The notes under the pieces are model-generated. The model saw only the letters and a program-made list of their open reading frames with translations, was not told where the DNA came from and did no database searches. 38,552 nt of DNA, taken from an uncultured Eubacteriales bacterium. Lineage in GTDB: Bacteria > Bacillota > Clostridia > Oscillospirales > Oscillospiraceae. Location of the stretch: assembly GCA_900321275.1 (NCBI GenBank), contig ONVI01000030.1, forward strand, positions 1 to 38,552. Direction: 5' to 3'. Positions 7,255 to 14,747 of the stretch are shown here, in pieces (the first letter of the stretch is position 1; the number at the start of each line of letters is the position of its first letter). A program made the translations under genes and the position numbers.

Positions 7255-8337
7255 TCAGCGATCCGTGCAGCTGAAGCAGGGGTCGATGCTGGCGATGATG
7301 AGCCCGGCGTCGGCCACACTGTTGTCGCGGAGCATGTAGGGGATGGTCGGGGTGTTCTTGTAGCTCGGCACATGGACGCTGACGCGGTGGTTGTTGAAGC
7401 CGCCGTTGCCCACGACCATGTGGGAAAGCTGTCCTCTGGGAGCCTCATGGCGGCAGACGGCGACGCCCTTCTGGATCTTCGGGAGCTTGTTGCCGAGATT
7501 GATGGGCCCGTCGGGGAGATTGTTCAGCGCCTGGTCGATGATCTTGATGCTCTCATAGCACTCGAGGGCACGGACAACGACTCTCGCGAACACGTCGCCG
7601 CTTTCGACCACGGGGACGTCGAACTTGAAGTCGCCGTATGAGCAGTAGGGGGAATCGCGGCGCACATCGATATCCACGCCCGAGGCGCGCGCATGAGGGC
7701 CGATCGCGCCGAGGCGGGTCGCCACTTCTTTCGTCAGGACACCCACGCCCTTGGTGCGCAGGGCGATGGTCTTGTCGTTCAGGGCGATCTCGACGATGCG
7801 GTCCATGAGACCCTTGAGCTTGTCCAGGGACTTGAGAAGCTTTGCCTTGAGCTCGTCGTCGATGTCGCGCCTCGAACCGCCCACAGTGACCATGGCGTAG
7901 TTGACGCGGTTGCCGCTGAGCTCTTCCAGCAGATCCATGACCAGCTCGCGCTCGTCCCAAATGTGCATGAACATGCTGTCATGGCCGATGACGTGACAGG
8001 CCACGCCCAGCCAAAGCAGATGGGAGTGCAGACGCTCAAGCTCGGCGGTGATGACGCGGATATATTCGCCGCGCTTGGGGCACTCGATGCCGTTGAGCTG
8101 CTCGACGCACATGGCGTAGGTCAGGGCATGGGAGTGGGAGCAGATGCCGCACACGCGCTCGACCAGCACCAGGGTCTGGATGGCGTTGCGCTCGGTGCAG
8201 AGCTTTTCGATGCCGCGGTGGTTGTAGCCGACGAAGACCTCCGCGTCCTTGATGACTTCGCCCTCGGTGTAGAGCTTGGCATGAATGGGCTCCTCCAGCG
8301 CGGGATGGTAGGGGCCGATGGGAACGATATAGCTCAT
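7255..8337 (-). CDS. mbhL: Mbh-type [NiFe] hydrogenase large (catalytic) subunit L
   Basis: 360-residue catalytic subunit of a group 4 [NiFe] hydrogenase (EchE/CooH/MbhL type), reducing protons to H2 or the reverse. Both nickel-binding CxxC pairs are intact: C63-G-I-C66 in ERVCGICSHSH, and C354 and C357 in DPCFSC. This separates it from NuoD of complex I and from Mbs-type complexes, which lack these cysteines. The protein stops at DPCFSCTDR, exactly where the maturation peptidase would cut in other hydrogenases, so there is no C-terminal extension. Start ATG at 8337 has AGGAGG just upstream; a longer frame to 8454 overlaps mbhK and is not used. Confidence 0.96.
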   Translation of the reverse strand: MSYIVPIGPYHPALEEPIHAKLYTEGEVIKDAEVFVGYNHRGIEKLCTERNAIQTLVLVERVCGICSHSHALTYAMCVEQLNGIECPKRGEYIRVITAELERLHSHLLWLGVACHVIGHDSMFMHIWDERELVMDLLEELSGNRVNYAMVTVGGSRRDIDDELKAKLLKSLDKLKGLMDRIVEIALNDKTIALRTKGVGVLTKEVATRLGAIGPHARASGVDIDVRRDSPYCSYGDFKFDVPVVESGDVFARVVVRALECYESIKIIDQALNNLPDGPINLGNKLPKIQKGVAVCRHEAPRGQLSHMVVGNGGFNNHRVSVHVPSYKNTPTIPYMLRDNSVADAGLIIASIDPCFSCTDR

Positions 8338-8338
8338 C

Positions 8339-8731
8339 TTATCCCTCCTTAAAATTCTTTGCGCGCAGCTCGGAAAGCGGCGTGACCATGATCTGGCCCT
8401 TGCCCTGGGTTTCCAGCATCTCCTCGGGCAGGAAGAGTCTCTTCGACGTGTCAAGTCCCTCGAACTCGACGCCGAAAAGCTCGTTCAGCTCGCGCTCCGG
8501 CCACTCCGCCGCGCAGTCGTAGATCGCGCCGATGGAGGGAAGCTGCATCTCGCCCACCACATGGTAGGACTCGATAACCGGCTCGACCTGATAGTCCCAC
8601 GAGACGTCCATCTTCCCCTCTTCGTTGAGGAAGCCGTGGATCATCGTGAGCCACACGCCGGCCTTGCGCATCTTCTCTGCAATCGGTATGACCTGGTCTT
8701 TGGTAATTTCGATTCTCTTGTACTCCTGCAT
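8339..8731 (-). CDS. mbhK: Mbh-type hydrogenase subunit K (NuoC-like)
   Basis: 130-residue NuoC/EchD/MbhK-type subunit, which packs against the large subunit in the peripheral arm. The family core IYDCAAEWPERELNELFGVEF at residues about 77-97 is clear (W-ERE--ELFG); a shorter match is DTSKRLFLPEE after it. The chosen start is the ATG at 8731 (MQEYKRIE), preceded by GAGAGGTGAAAGG. It is one base upstream of mbhL, so the two are translated together. It is first in the structural part of the operon, unlike the archaeal order. Confidence 0.92.
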   Translation of the reverse strand: MQEYKRIEITKDQVIPIAEKMRKAGVWLTMIHGFLNEEGKMDVSWDYQVEPVIESYHVVGEMQLPSIGAIYDCAAEWPERELNELFGVEFEGLDTSKRLFLPEEMLETQGKGQIMVTPLSELRAKNFKEG

Positions 8732-8775
8732 ACCTTTCACCTCTCTATTTGCAATTAGTAACAAACCTGTTCAGG

Positions 8776-8894
8776 CCCTCTCCGCCCCAGTTTGCGAGCC
8801 GGGGCACCTACCCCAAAAAGGGAGGCAAGCCCCGGCCCCCCTTTGGGGGAGCTGCCATGGCCGATCTCATGCGAGGCCATGACTGAGAGGGCTC
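8776..8894. repeat. Palindromic intergenic repeat, copy 2 (between hypE and mbhK)
   Basis: The 160-base gap between hypE and mbhK is largely inverted repeats: ccggggc/gccccgg, gggaggc...gccccccttt, and gagctgcCATGGCC / GGCCATGactgagag. The outer sequences gagctg and gactgag match copies 1 and 3, but the inner stem is CATGGCC/GGCCATG instead of CACCGGTG/CACCGGTG. It starts directly next to the hypE stop codon. Confidence 0.65.
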
Positions 8895-9896
8895 TCAGCA
8901 AATTCTCGGTAGCTGCGCCCCTGTAAGCTTCTGCAAAATCCGCTTTCCGCCGAATTTTGTCTTCATGACGAGCCTGCCGGGACAATCCGCGCTCACAGTG
9001 CCGATCAGCGCGGCGTCGCGCCCTTCCTCCGTGCTGCGCATGGCGTCCAAAACCCGCTCCGCGTCGTCCGGGTTGACGACGGCAAGGAGCTTGCCCTCGT
9101 TTGCGCAGTAAAGCGGCTCCAGACCCAGCATGGAACAGGCAGCCTGCACCTGGGGCCTGATTGGGATTTTCTCTTCGTCGATCTCAATGCCGAGCGATGT
9201 TCCCTCCACGAACTCGTTGAGTGTGGTGGCGACGCCGCCGCGGGTGGGATCGCGCAGGACACGCACATTTGCCCCGGTTTCGAGGATCGCCGCGCACAGC
9301 GTATTCAGCGCCGCGCAGTCGGATGTGAGCTCCCCCTGCATCATGCCGCTTCTTGCCAGCATGACCGCGGTGCCGTGGTCGCCGACGGTGCCGGAGACGA
9401 GCACCGCGTCCCCCGCCCGGATGTTTTTCGGGCTGAGGCCGGGATATTTCAGAAAGCCGATCCCGGCGGTGTTGATATAGAGCTTGTCGCCTCTCCCCTT
9501 CTCGACGACCTTGGTGTCGCCGGTGACGATCCGTACCCCCGCGTGTTCGGCGGCTGAACGGATGGAATCGACGACGCGCTTGAGATCGTCCATGGGCAGC
9601 CCTTCTTCCAGAATAAGGGCACAGCTCAGATACCTCGGCTCCGCCCCGCAGACGGCCAGATCATTGACCGTACCGCAGACGGCGAGCTTGCCGATATCCC
9701 CGCCGGGGAAAAAGACGGGATCGACCACAAAGCTGTCTGTGGAAAAGGCGAGCTGTGCGCTCCCCTCTATTATCGCCCCATCGCCCAGGGAATCAAGTGC
9801 GGGGTTGGAGAAGGCGGGAAGCAGCAGCTCTTCAATCAGGCGGGAGGTCTTTTTCCCCCCGCTGCCGTAGTCCAGGGTGATGATTTCTTCTGTCAT
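8895..9896 (-). CDS. hypE: Hydrogenase maturation protein HypE
   Basis: 333-residue HypE of the PurM/ThiL-like ATPase fold. It dehydrates the S-carboxamide on its C-terminal cysteine to a thiocyanate, giving the CN ligands of the NiFe site. The N-terminus carries LDYGSGGKKTSRLIEE, the middle has VVTGDTKVVEKG-type and RDPTRGGVATTLNE segments, and the protein ends in the obligatory PRIC with the reactive Cys. The start is the ATG at 9896 with AAGGAAGAGGG upstream. Palindromic repeats flank the gene on both sides. Confidence 0.96.
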   Translation of the reverse strand: MTEEIITLDYGSGGKKTSRLIEELLLPAFSNPALDSLGDGAIIEGSAQLAFSTDSFVVDPVFFPGGDIGKLAVCGTVNDLAVCGAEPRYLSCALILEEGLPMDDLKRVVDSIRSAAEHAGVRIVTGDTKVVEKGRGDKLYINTAGIGFLKYPGLSPKNIRAGDAVLVSGTVGDHGTAVMLARSGMMQGELTSDCAALNTLCAAILETGANVRVLRDPTRGGVATTLNEFVEGTSLGIEIDEEKIPIRPQVQAACSMLGLEPLYCANEGKLLAVVNPDDAERVLDAMRSTEEGRDAALIGTVSADCPGRLVMKTKFGGKRILQKLTGAQLPRIC

Positions 9897-9915
9897 GAAA
9901 ACCCTCTTCCTTACA

Positions 9916-10053
9916 GGCTCCCTCCCCGAGGGAGCTGTCGCCGGTTCGCACACCGGTGACTGAGGGAGCCGCCCAATCCTTTGAGCGCTCAGATAAACGC
10001 GCCTTGACATCTTCCGCCGCTTCGCGGTTCCCTTTCTCAGAGAGGGAGGCTTG
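9916..10053. repeat. Palindromic intergenic repeat, copy 3 (between hypD and hypE)
   Basis: The layout is the same as copy 1: one end ggctccctccccgagggag, stem cGCCGGTtcgcACACCGGTG, then actgagggag, and a far end ctcagagagggaggcttg. It overlaps the 3' end of hypD: the last codons (SLPL) and the TGA stop of hypD lie in the repeat's terminal arm. This suggests that insertion fixed the present HypD C-terminus (inference). Confidence 0.75.
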
Positions 10054-11119
10054 CGTATTTCCATGCGGCGGCACAGGCGCCTTCGGAGGACACCATGCAG
10101 GGACCCACCGGGTCTTCGGGTGTGCAGGCTTTTCCGAACAGCGGGCATTGCGCCGGGCTGCGTCTGCCGGTGATGACCTCGCCGCAGCGGCAGGCTGTGG
10201 GTGTCTCGGTATCGGAATACCGAATGTCAAAGCGCTTTTCGGCGTCGAAACCCTTCAGCTCGTCCCGCAGACCGAGGCCGCTGCTTTCGATCCCGCCGAG
10301 ACCGCGCCAGAGATCGAGACGCGGTTCAAAGCACTGCTTCAATATCCTCTGCGCGAGGACGTTTCCCTTTTGCGACACGGCACGGGTGTATTCGTTTTCA
10401 AGCCGCGGGCTCTTTTCCGCAAGCTGTTTGACAAGCCGACAAATCGCCCGCAGGATATCCTCCGGTTCAAAGCCCGCGACCACGGCGGGCAGGCCGTATT
10501 CCTCGGGCAGGAAGGCAAAGCCGTCCGCGCCGATGATTGTCGCCACATGGCCGGGGCAGAGGAAGCCGTCCACGTTGAAGCCGTCCATCCGGATCAGCGC
10601 CCGCAGCGCGGGTTCCACTCTTTTGAGCATCGACCAGAGGGTGAAGTTTTTTGCGCCCTTTTCTTTTGCCGTCAAGACGGCGGCGGCGGTGCCGGGGGCG
10701 GTGGTCTCAAAGCCGACGCCGAGGAAAACCACCTGCTTTTCGGGGTTTTGCAGTGCAAGCTCCACCGCGTCGACCGGGGAATAGACCGTCTCCACCCGCG
10801 CGCCGAGAGCTTTCCGCCGCAGCAGGCTGTCCCCTCTCCGGCTGCCGGGGACACGCAGCATGTCGCCGTAGCTTGTGAGGATAACATCCTTTTCCATGCT
10901 CAGCTCCAGCACCGCGTCAATCACCTGCGGGGGCGTGACGCAGACCGGGCAGCCGGGGCCGGACAGAAGTCCGATCTCCGGCGGGAGCATGGTCTTGATA
11001 CCCGACGCGGCGATGGACATGGTGTGCGTGCCGCAGACCTCCATCAGCCGGATTTCCCCGGGGACAAGCTCACGTATCCCTTCCAGCAGCGCCGCCGTCC
11101 GTTCCTTATCCGATGGCAT
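10037..11119 (-). CDS. hypD: Hydrogenase maturation iron-sulfur protein HypD
   Basis: 360-residue HypD, the scaffold with a [4Fe-4S] cluster on which, together with HypC, the Fe(CN)2CO unit is built. Conserved motifs are visible: EVCGTHTMSI with the catalytic Cys, GPGCPVCVTP, GFETTAP, and the C-terminal cysteine motifs CRCGEVITG and CPLFGKAC. The start at 11119 overlaps the end of hypC by 14 bases. The last few residues are encoded by a palindromic repeat. Confidence 0.96.
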   Translation of the reverse strand: MPSDKERTAALLEGIRELVPGEIRLMEVCGTHTMSIAASGIKTMLPPEIGLLSGPGCPVCVTPPQVIDAVLELSMEKDVILTSYGDMLRVPGSRRGDSLLRRKALGARVETVYSPVDAVELALQNPEKQVVFLGVGFETTAPGTAAAVLTAKEKGAKNFTLWSMLKRVEPALRALIRMDGFNVDGFLCPGHVATIIGADGFAFLPEEYGLPAVVAGFEPEDILRAICRLVKQLAEKSPRLENEYTRAVSQKGNVLAQRILKQCFEPRLDLWRGLGGIESSGLGLRDELKGFDAEKRFDIRYSDTETPTACRCGEVITGRRSPAQCPLFGKACTPEDPVGPCMVSSEGACAAAWKYASLPL

Positions 11120-11327
11120 TGCGCACATCCTCCCAGGCCTCCAGATCGTCCAGCGCCTGCTGCTCGGGCAGGCGCTCGATGGCGAAGCCCGCATGTACGA
11201 TCACGTAATCGCCGATTCGGGGCTTGTCGATGAAGTCCACGCGGATTTCCCGGCGCATGCCCATCGCCTCGCCCACAGCGGTGCTGCCGTTGATTTCTAT
11301 CAATTGCAAAGGTATCGCAAGACACAT
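11106..11327 (-). CDS. hypC: Hydrogenase assembly chaperone HypC
   Basis: 73-residue HypC/HupF chaperone. It begins MCLAIP, giving the essential Cys2 that binds iron, and has the typical segments GDYVIVHAGFAIERL and a C-terminal amphipathic helix. It carries the Fe(CN)2CO group to the large subunit. It has AAGGAG upstream, follows hypF by 14 bases and overlaps hypD. Confidence 0.96.
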   Translation of the reverse strand: MCLAIPLQLIEINGSTAVGEAMGMRREIRVDFIDKPRIGDYVIVHAGFAIERLPEQQALDDLEAWEDVRNAIG

Positions 11328-11341
11328 AAGAATGTCTCCTT

Positions 11342-13594
11342 TTAGCCTCCCGCATTGAGGGAGCCATGAAGAGCCGCTTCCGCGATCATGAGCTGGCCGA
11401 GGCTCAGTCCCTCGTCATTGGTTGAGACCCGACGGTGCCGGAGCACACGGAAGCCCTCGTTTTCCAGCCTTCGGGGAAGCCGCGCCATAAGATACATATT
11501 CTGAAAGCTGCCGCCGGAGAGGGCCACGGTTTTGATCCCGCTCTGCTCCCGCGCGGCTTTGCACATCTGAACCGCCATTTCGACCAGTGTATTCATGAAT
11601 CGCGCCGCAAGGCGGCCTGCAGCTTCTCCCGCTTCCCGTGCGGTGACGATGGCGCGGATCATCTCCCGCCAGTCAAAGCGGAGGGGCGCACCCTCCGAAA
11701 CGATCGGGAAAACGCCGTCGTCCTCCGTCGCTGCGGCCTCCAGCAGGATTGCGCCCTGCCCCTCATAGCTGCATTTTGTCTTGATCCCCAGCAGTGCGGA
11801 GACGCCGTCGAACAGTCTCCCCATGCCGGAGGACAGCGGGCAGTTGAGCCCGGCGCGCAGCATGGTCTCATAGATTGCGACGTTCCCGACGTTGCTTGTA
11901 TCAAGCCCCGCTTCACGCAGCAGGGCAAAAGCGACACGTTCTGTCTCCTTTGTTGCCAAATCCCCGCCGATCAGGGGGATCGGGCGGATGGAGCCGAAGC
12001 GCTCAAAGCCCTTGAAATCACCGATCAGGCACTCCGCTCCCCAGCTTGTCCCGTCGGTTCCGAGGCCGGTGCCGTCCCAGATGAGGCCGATCACCTTTTC
12101 CGAGACAAGATTATCAGCCATGCAGGAGGCCAAATGCGCATGGTGGTGCTGAACCCGGATCAGAGGGATTTCTTCCCGCTCCGCCCGTTCGGCGGCATAC
12201 TCCGTGGAGAGATAGTCCGGGTGCAGGTCACAGGCCAGCGCTTTCGGTCTGATATCGAACAGCCGCTCAAAATGCGCGATCTGTCCGGTATAAGCCTCGA
12301 AGGTCTCCATGTTTTTGAGATCTCCGATATGCTGGCTTGGAAAAACATAGTTTTCGCGGGAGAGACAGAAGCTGGCCTTCTGCTCGGCTCCGCAGGCGAG
12401 GATCGGCTCAAGTGCACGCTCCGCGCGTATCGGAAACGGCACATAGCCCCTGGAGCGGCGGGCAAAGTATTCCCTCCCGTCCAGCGCCCAGCAGAGCGAA
12501 TCGTCGCAGCGGGTCTGGATACGGCGGTTATGAAGCAGAAACCCGTCGGCAATGCCGCGCAGATTTTTCACCGCCTCGTCGTTATCGGTCATCATGGGGG
12601 TATCGGAGAGATTCGCGCTCGTCATGACGAGCATATCAAAATCATCCCCAAAGAGCAGTACGTGCAGCGGCGTGTACGGGAGCATCACGCCCACATATCC
12701 GTTCTCGCTGACATGCCGAAGCCCCGCCTCCCGCTTTTCGAGCAGGACAATGGGCTTCCGAAAGCCGTCCAGAATTGCCCGTTCCTCTTCCGAGACACGG
12801 CAGATTTTTTCGGCGCAGGAGACGTCCCGGCACATAACAGCGAATGGTTTTTCGTCTCTCTGCTTGCGGCGGCGGAGCATCTTCGCAATCTCCGGATCGT
12901 CACAGCGGCAGGCCAGATGAATGCCGCCGAGGCCCTTGACCGCGATGATTTTCCCCGCTTTCAGGGCTTTGCGCGCAAGCTCAATGGCGTCGCCCGGTAT
13001 GCGCTTTCCATCCGCGTCCAGAAAAAATACTTCCGGCCCGCAGTTTGCGCAGCAGTCCGGCTGGGCGTGATAGCGGCGGTTTTCGATGTCATGGTATTCC
13101 CGATCGCAATCCGGGCACATGGGAAAAGCGCTCATGGAGGTCTTGGCCCGGTCATAGGGCACATCCCGGATAATCGTAAAGCGCGGGCCGCAGTTGGTGC
13201 AGTTGATGAAGGGATAGCGATATCGCCGATCCGCGGGATCGAGCAATTCCCGCAGGCAGTCGTCACAGACGGCGATATCCGGCGAGATCAGCGTATCGCG
13301 CAAAGCTTCGGTCTTGCTGCCGAGGATCTGAAAACCCGTAAAGCCTTTACAGTCATCGAACCATCTGACCTCGACTTCCTCAATTACGGCGAGCTTCGGC
13401 GCCTTTTCAGGCAGCTCCGCAACAAATCGCTCCAGCGCGTCCCGCTCCCCTTCCAGCTCCAGCTCCACGCCGGAGGAGGTGTTTTTGATCGTGCCGCGCA
13501 AATCCCGCTCCCGCACCTGCCGGTGGATAAAGGGACGAAAGCCGACGCCCTGTACGATGCCGCGAATATGTATCCATGCGCGGTTTAAGCTCAA
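11342..13594 (-). CDS. hypF: Carbamoyltransferase HypF
   Basis: About 750-residue HypF. It uses carbamoyl phosphate and ATP to make the carbamoyl group that becomes cyanide on HypE. Domains in order: acylphosphatase (RGIVQGVGFRPFIHR), two zinc fingers (CDDCLREL...CTNCGPRF and CPDCDREYH...CCANCGP), a YrdC-like domain (KGLGGIHLACRC) and a Kae1-like C-terminus (QHHHAHLASCMADN, ALSGGSFQN, VSTNDEGLSLGQ). Start choice: the ATG at 13609 has no ribosome binding site, but the TTG at 13594 lies eight bases after a perfect GGAGG, so I prefer the TTG. First gene of the locus. Confidence 0.94.
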   Translation of the reverse strand: MSLNRAWIHIRGIVQGVGFRPFIHRQVRERDLRGTIKNTSSGVELELEGERDALERFVAELPEKAPKLAVIEEVEVRWFDDCKGFTGFQILGSKTEALRDTLISPDIAVCDDCLRELLDPADRRYRYPFINCTNCGPRFTIIRDVPYDRAKTSMSAFPMCPDCDREYHDIENRRYHAQPDCCANCGPEVFFLDADGKRIPGDAIELARKALKAGKIIAVKGLGGIHLACRCDDPEIAKMLRRRKQRDEKPFAVMCRDVSCAEKICRVSEEERAILDGFRKPIVLLEKREAGLRHVSENGYVGVMLPYTPLHVLLFGDDFDMLVMTSANLSDTPMMTDNDEAVKNLRGIADGFLLHNRRIQTRCDDSLCWALDGREYFARRSRGYVPFPIRAERALEPILACGAEQKASFCLSRENYVFPSQHIGDLKNMETFEAYTGQIAHFERLFDIRPKALACDLHPDYLSTEYAAERAEREEIPLIRVQHHHAHLASCMADNLVSEKVIGLIWDGTGLGTDGTSWGAECLIGDFKGFERFGSIRPIPLIGGDLATKETERVAFALLREAGLDTSNVGNVAIYETMLRAGLNCPLSSGMGRLFDGVSALLGIKTKCSYEGQGAILLEAAATEDDGVFPIVSEGAPLRFDWREMIRAIVTAREAGEAAGRLAARFMNTLVEMAVQMCKAAREQSGIKTVALSGGSFQNMYLMARLPRRLENEGFRVLRHRRVSTNDEGLSLGQLMIAEAALHGSLNAGG

Positions 13595-13666
13595 GCCGTC
13601 GTCCTCCATTTTTGTTATAAATGTATCAAACTTTTTCAAAAAACATGCGCAGAAATGGTGGTTTTT

Positions 13667-13694
13667 ATTATACCACAGTCTGCGCATTTAGCAA
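13667..13694 (-). promoter_or_regulatory. Probable sigma-A promoter of the hyp-mbh locus
   Basis: On the minus strand TTGCTA (13689-13694) and TATAAT (13667-13672) are 16 bases apart, about 70 bases upstream of hypF. It is the only good promoter I see for the whole 13-kb cluster. Confidence 0.7.
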
Positions 13695-13925
13695 GAAGCG
13701 TCTTTTGCTTTTCGTCATTTTCAGTAAAATAATACAATCTGGGAATCGGGTTTATTCAGCAAACAACCAACATACACACCGTAGGGGCCGTTCACGAACG
13801 GCCCGGCAGTACACGATCGTTTTTTCGGATTCGCCTGGCGCATTCGCCGGACGCGGCCTCTGCCGCCGGGCGAACAGAGAAGCTTGCTGTGTCAAGCCGA
13901 TACCCATATAATACAATATTCTGTA
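13695..13925. other. Intergenic region between hypF and spoVAC
   Basis: No gene seen. It contains a short dyad ggggccgttcacgaacggccc at about 13785-13805, which resembles dispersed palindromic repeats. The remainder is unremarkable. No spoVAD or spoVAE sequence follows spoVAC here. Confidence 0.5.
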
Positions 13926-14369
13926 TCACATGCCTGCGGCGATCCACAGAATAAGCCCATAGACCGCGCCCGCCGTGACGCCGTAAACGATCACCGGCCC
14001 TGAGATCACAAACATTTTGGCCGCTGTACCGGTGATCTTCCCCTCCGTCTTGTATTCCAGAGCCGGGGCAACGACGGCGTTGGCAAAGCCGGTAATCGGC
14101 ACCAGCGTTCCAGCCCCACCGAATTTCGCGATTTTGTCATAGACGCCCAGCGCCGTCAACAGCGCGCCGAGCAGAATCAGCGTCACGGAAACAGCCGTGC
14201 CCGCTATCTCTTCGTCGAGTCCCGCGCGCAGATACAGGCCGCTCAGAATCTCCCCCAGCGTGCAGATCAACCCTCCGGTCACATAGGCGCGAAGCATGTT
14301 CCGCCCCGCTCTCGAGCGCGGCATGTGCTGCGAAACGTATTCATTATAATTGTTCCTGTCTATTTCCAT
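13926..14369 (-). CDS. spoVAC: Stage V sporulation protein AC
   Basis: 147-residue inner spore membrane protein of the SpoVAC/SpoVAEb family, part of the channel that moves dipicolinic acid into the forespore and out at germination. About five hydrophobic segments are present. Family landmarks: RAYVTGGLICTLGE, LLTALGVYDKIAKFGGAG and VPITGFANAVVAPALEYKTEG. Length and the ALEYK-EG stretch fit SpoVAC rather than the shorter SpoVAEb. The start has AAAGGAGAG upstream. The usual neighbours spoVAD and spoVAEb are absent. A MITE lies 24 bases upstream of the ATG. Confidence 0.92.
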   Translation of the reverse strand: MEIDRNNYNEYVSQHMPRSRAGRNMLRAYVTGGLICTLGEILSGLYLRAGLDEEIAGTAVSVTLILLGALLTALGVYDKIAKFGGAGTLVPITGFANAVVAPALEYKTEGKITGTAAKMFVISGPVIVYGVTAGAVYGLILWIAAGM

Positions 14370-14393
14370 GTTTTTCTCTCCTTTCGACGTTAG

Positions 14394-14546
14394 GGAAGCG
14401 CTGATGAAATCGACGTGTACAGGCGGATTTTTCGTCTGACGAAGCCGTAAAAGCGAAGGAATACTTTCTGTATTTCAAGCTTTTCAGGCAAAGTCAGGCG
14501 GAATATCCACCGTCAGGATGTGCGCGGGGATTTATTCAGCGTTTCC
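14394..14546. mobile_element. 153-bp MITE with 18-bp terminal inverted repeats
   Basis: The left end GGAAGCGCTGATGAAATC and the reverse complement of the right end, GGAAACGCTGAATAAATC, match at 15 of 18 positions. Both flanks carry the 4-bp duplication TTAG (14390-14393 and 14547-14550). There is no coding capacity. The target TTAG and the GG-starting ends would fit mobilisation by an IS5-type transposase, but this is inference. Confidence 0.85.
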
Positions 14547-14547
14547 T

Positions 14548-14577
14548 TAGTATCTGCTGAAAACTCATTTTTATTCG
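14548..14577 (-). promoter_or_regulatory. Sigma-G-like promoter for spoVAC
   Basis: Minus strand CGAATA (14572-14577), spacer of 17, then GATACTA (14548-14554). This is one base off the Bacillus sigma-G consensus at each box (TGAATA and CATACTA). The -10 overlaps the MITE target duplication, so the MITE now forms the transcript leader of spoVAC. Confidence 0.5.
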
Positions 14578-14678
14578 GAAGCGAAACGATCCTTCGCTCC
14601 GCTCAGGACGACGCGCAAACCGTCCTTCTCTCTTTTCACCTGTTTCTTTCCGCTTTTTGCTTTTCCTTCTCCTCTTCC

Positions 14679-14707
14679 TTGACAGTTTTCCCCTTTTCCG
14701 CTAAAAT
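14679..14707 (+). promoter_or_regulatory. Sigma-A promoter of the NSS transporter gene
   Basis: TTGACA at 14679-14684, spacer of 17, TAAAAT at 14702-14707, 41 bases before the ATG. The ribosome binding site is AAAGGAG at 14731-14737. Confidence 0.8.
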
Positions 14708-14747
14708 GCCTATCATATTATCGATGTAATAAAGGAGCATCTCTGAC

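Noticed and set aside
128-8731. Respiratory complex I or Mbs-type sulfur reductase instead of hydrogenase
   Set aside because: The large subunit keeps both CxxC nickel sites and hyp maturation genes are linked.
14579-14620. Possible small gene or RNA between the MITE and the NSS transporter gene
   Set aside because: The segment tccttcgctccgctcaggac resembles dispersed low-value repeats and contains no frame with a start signal.
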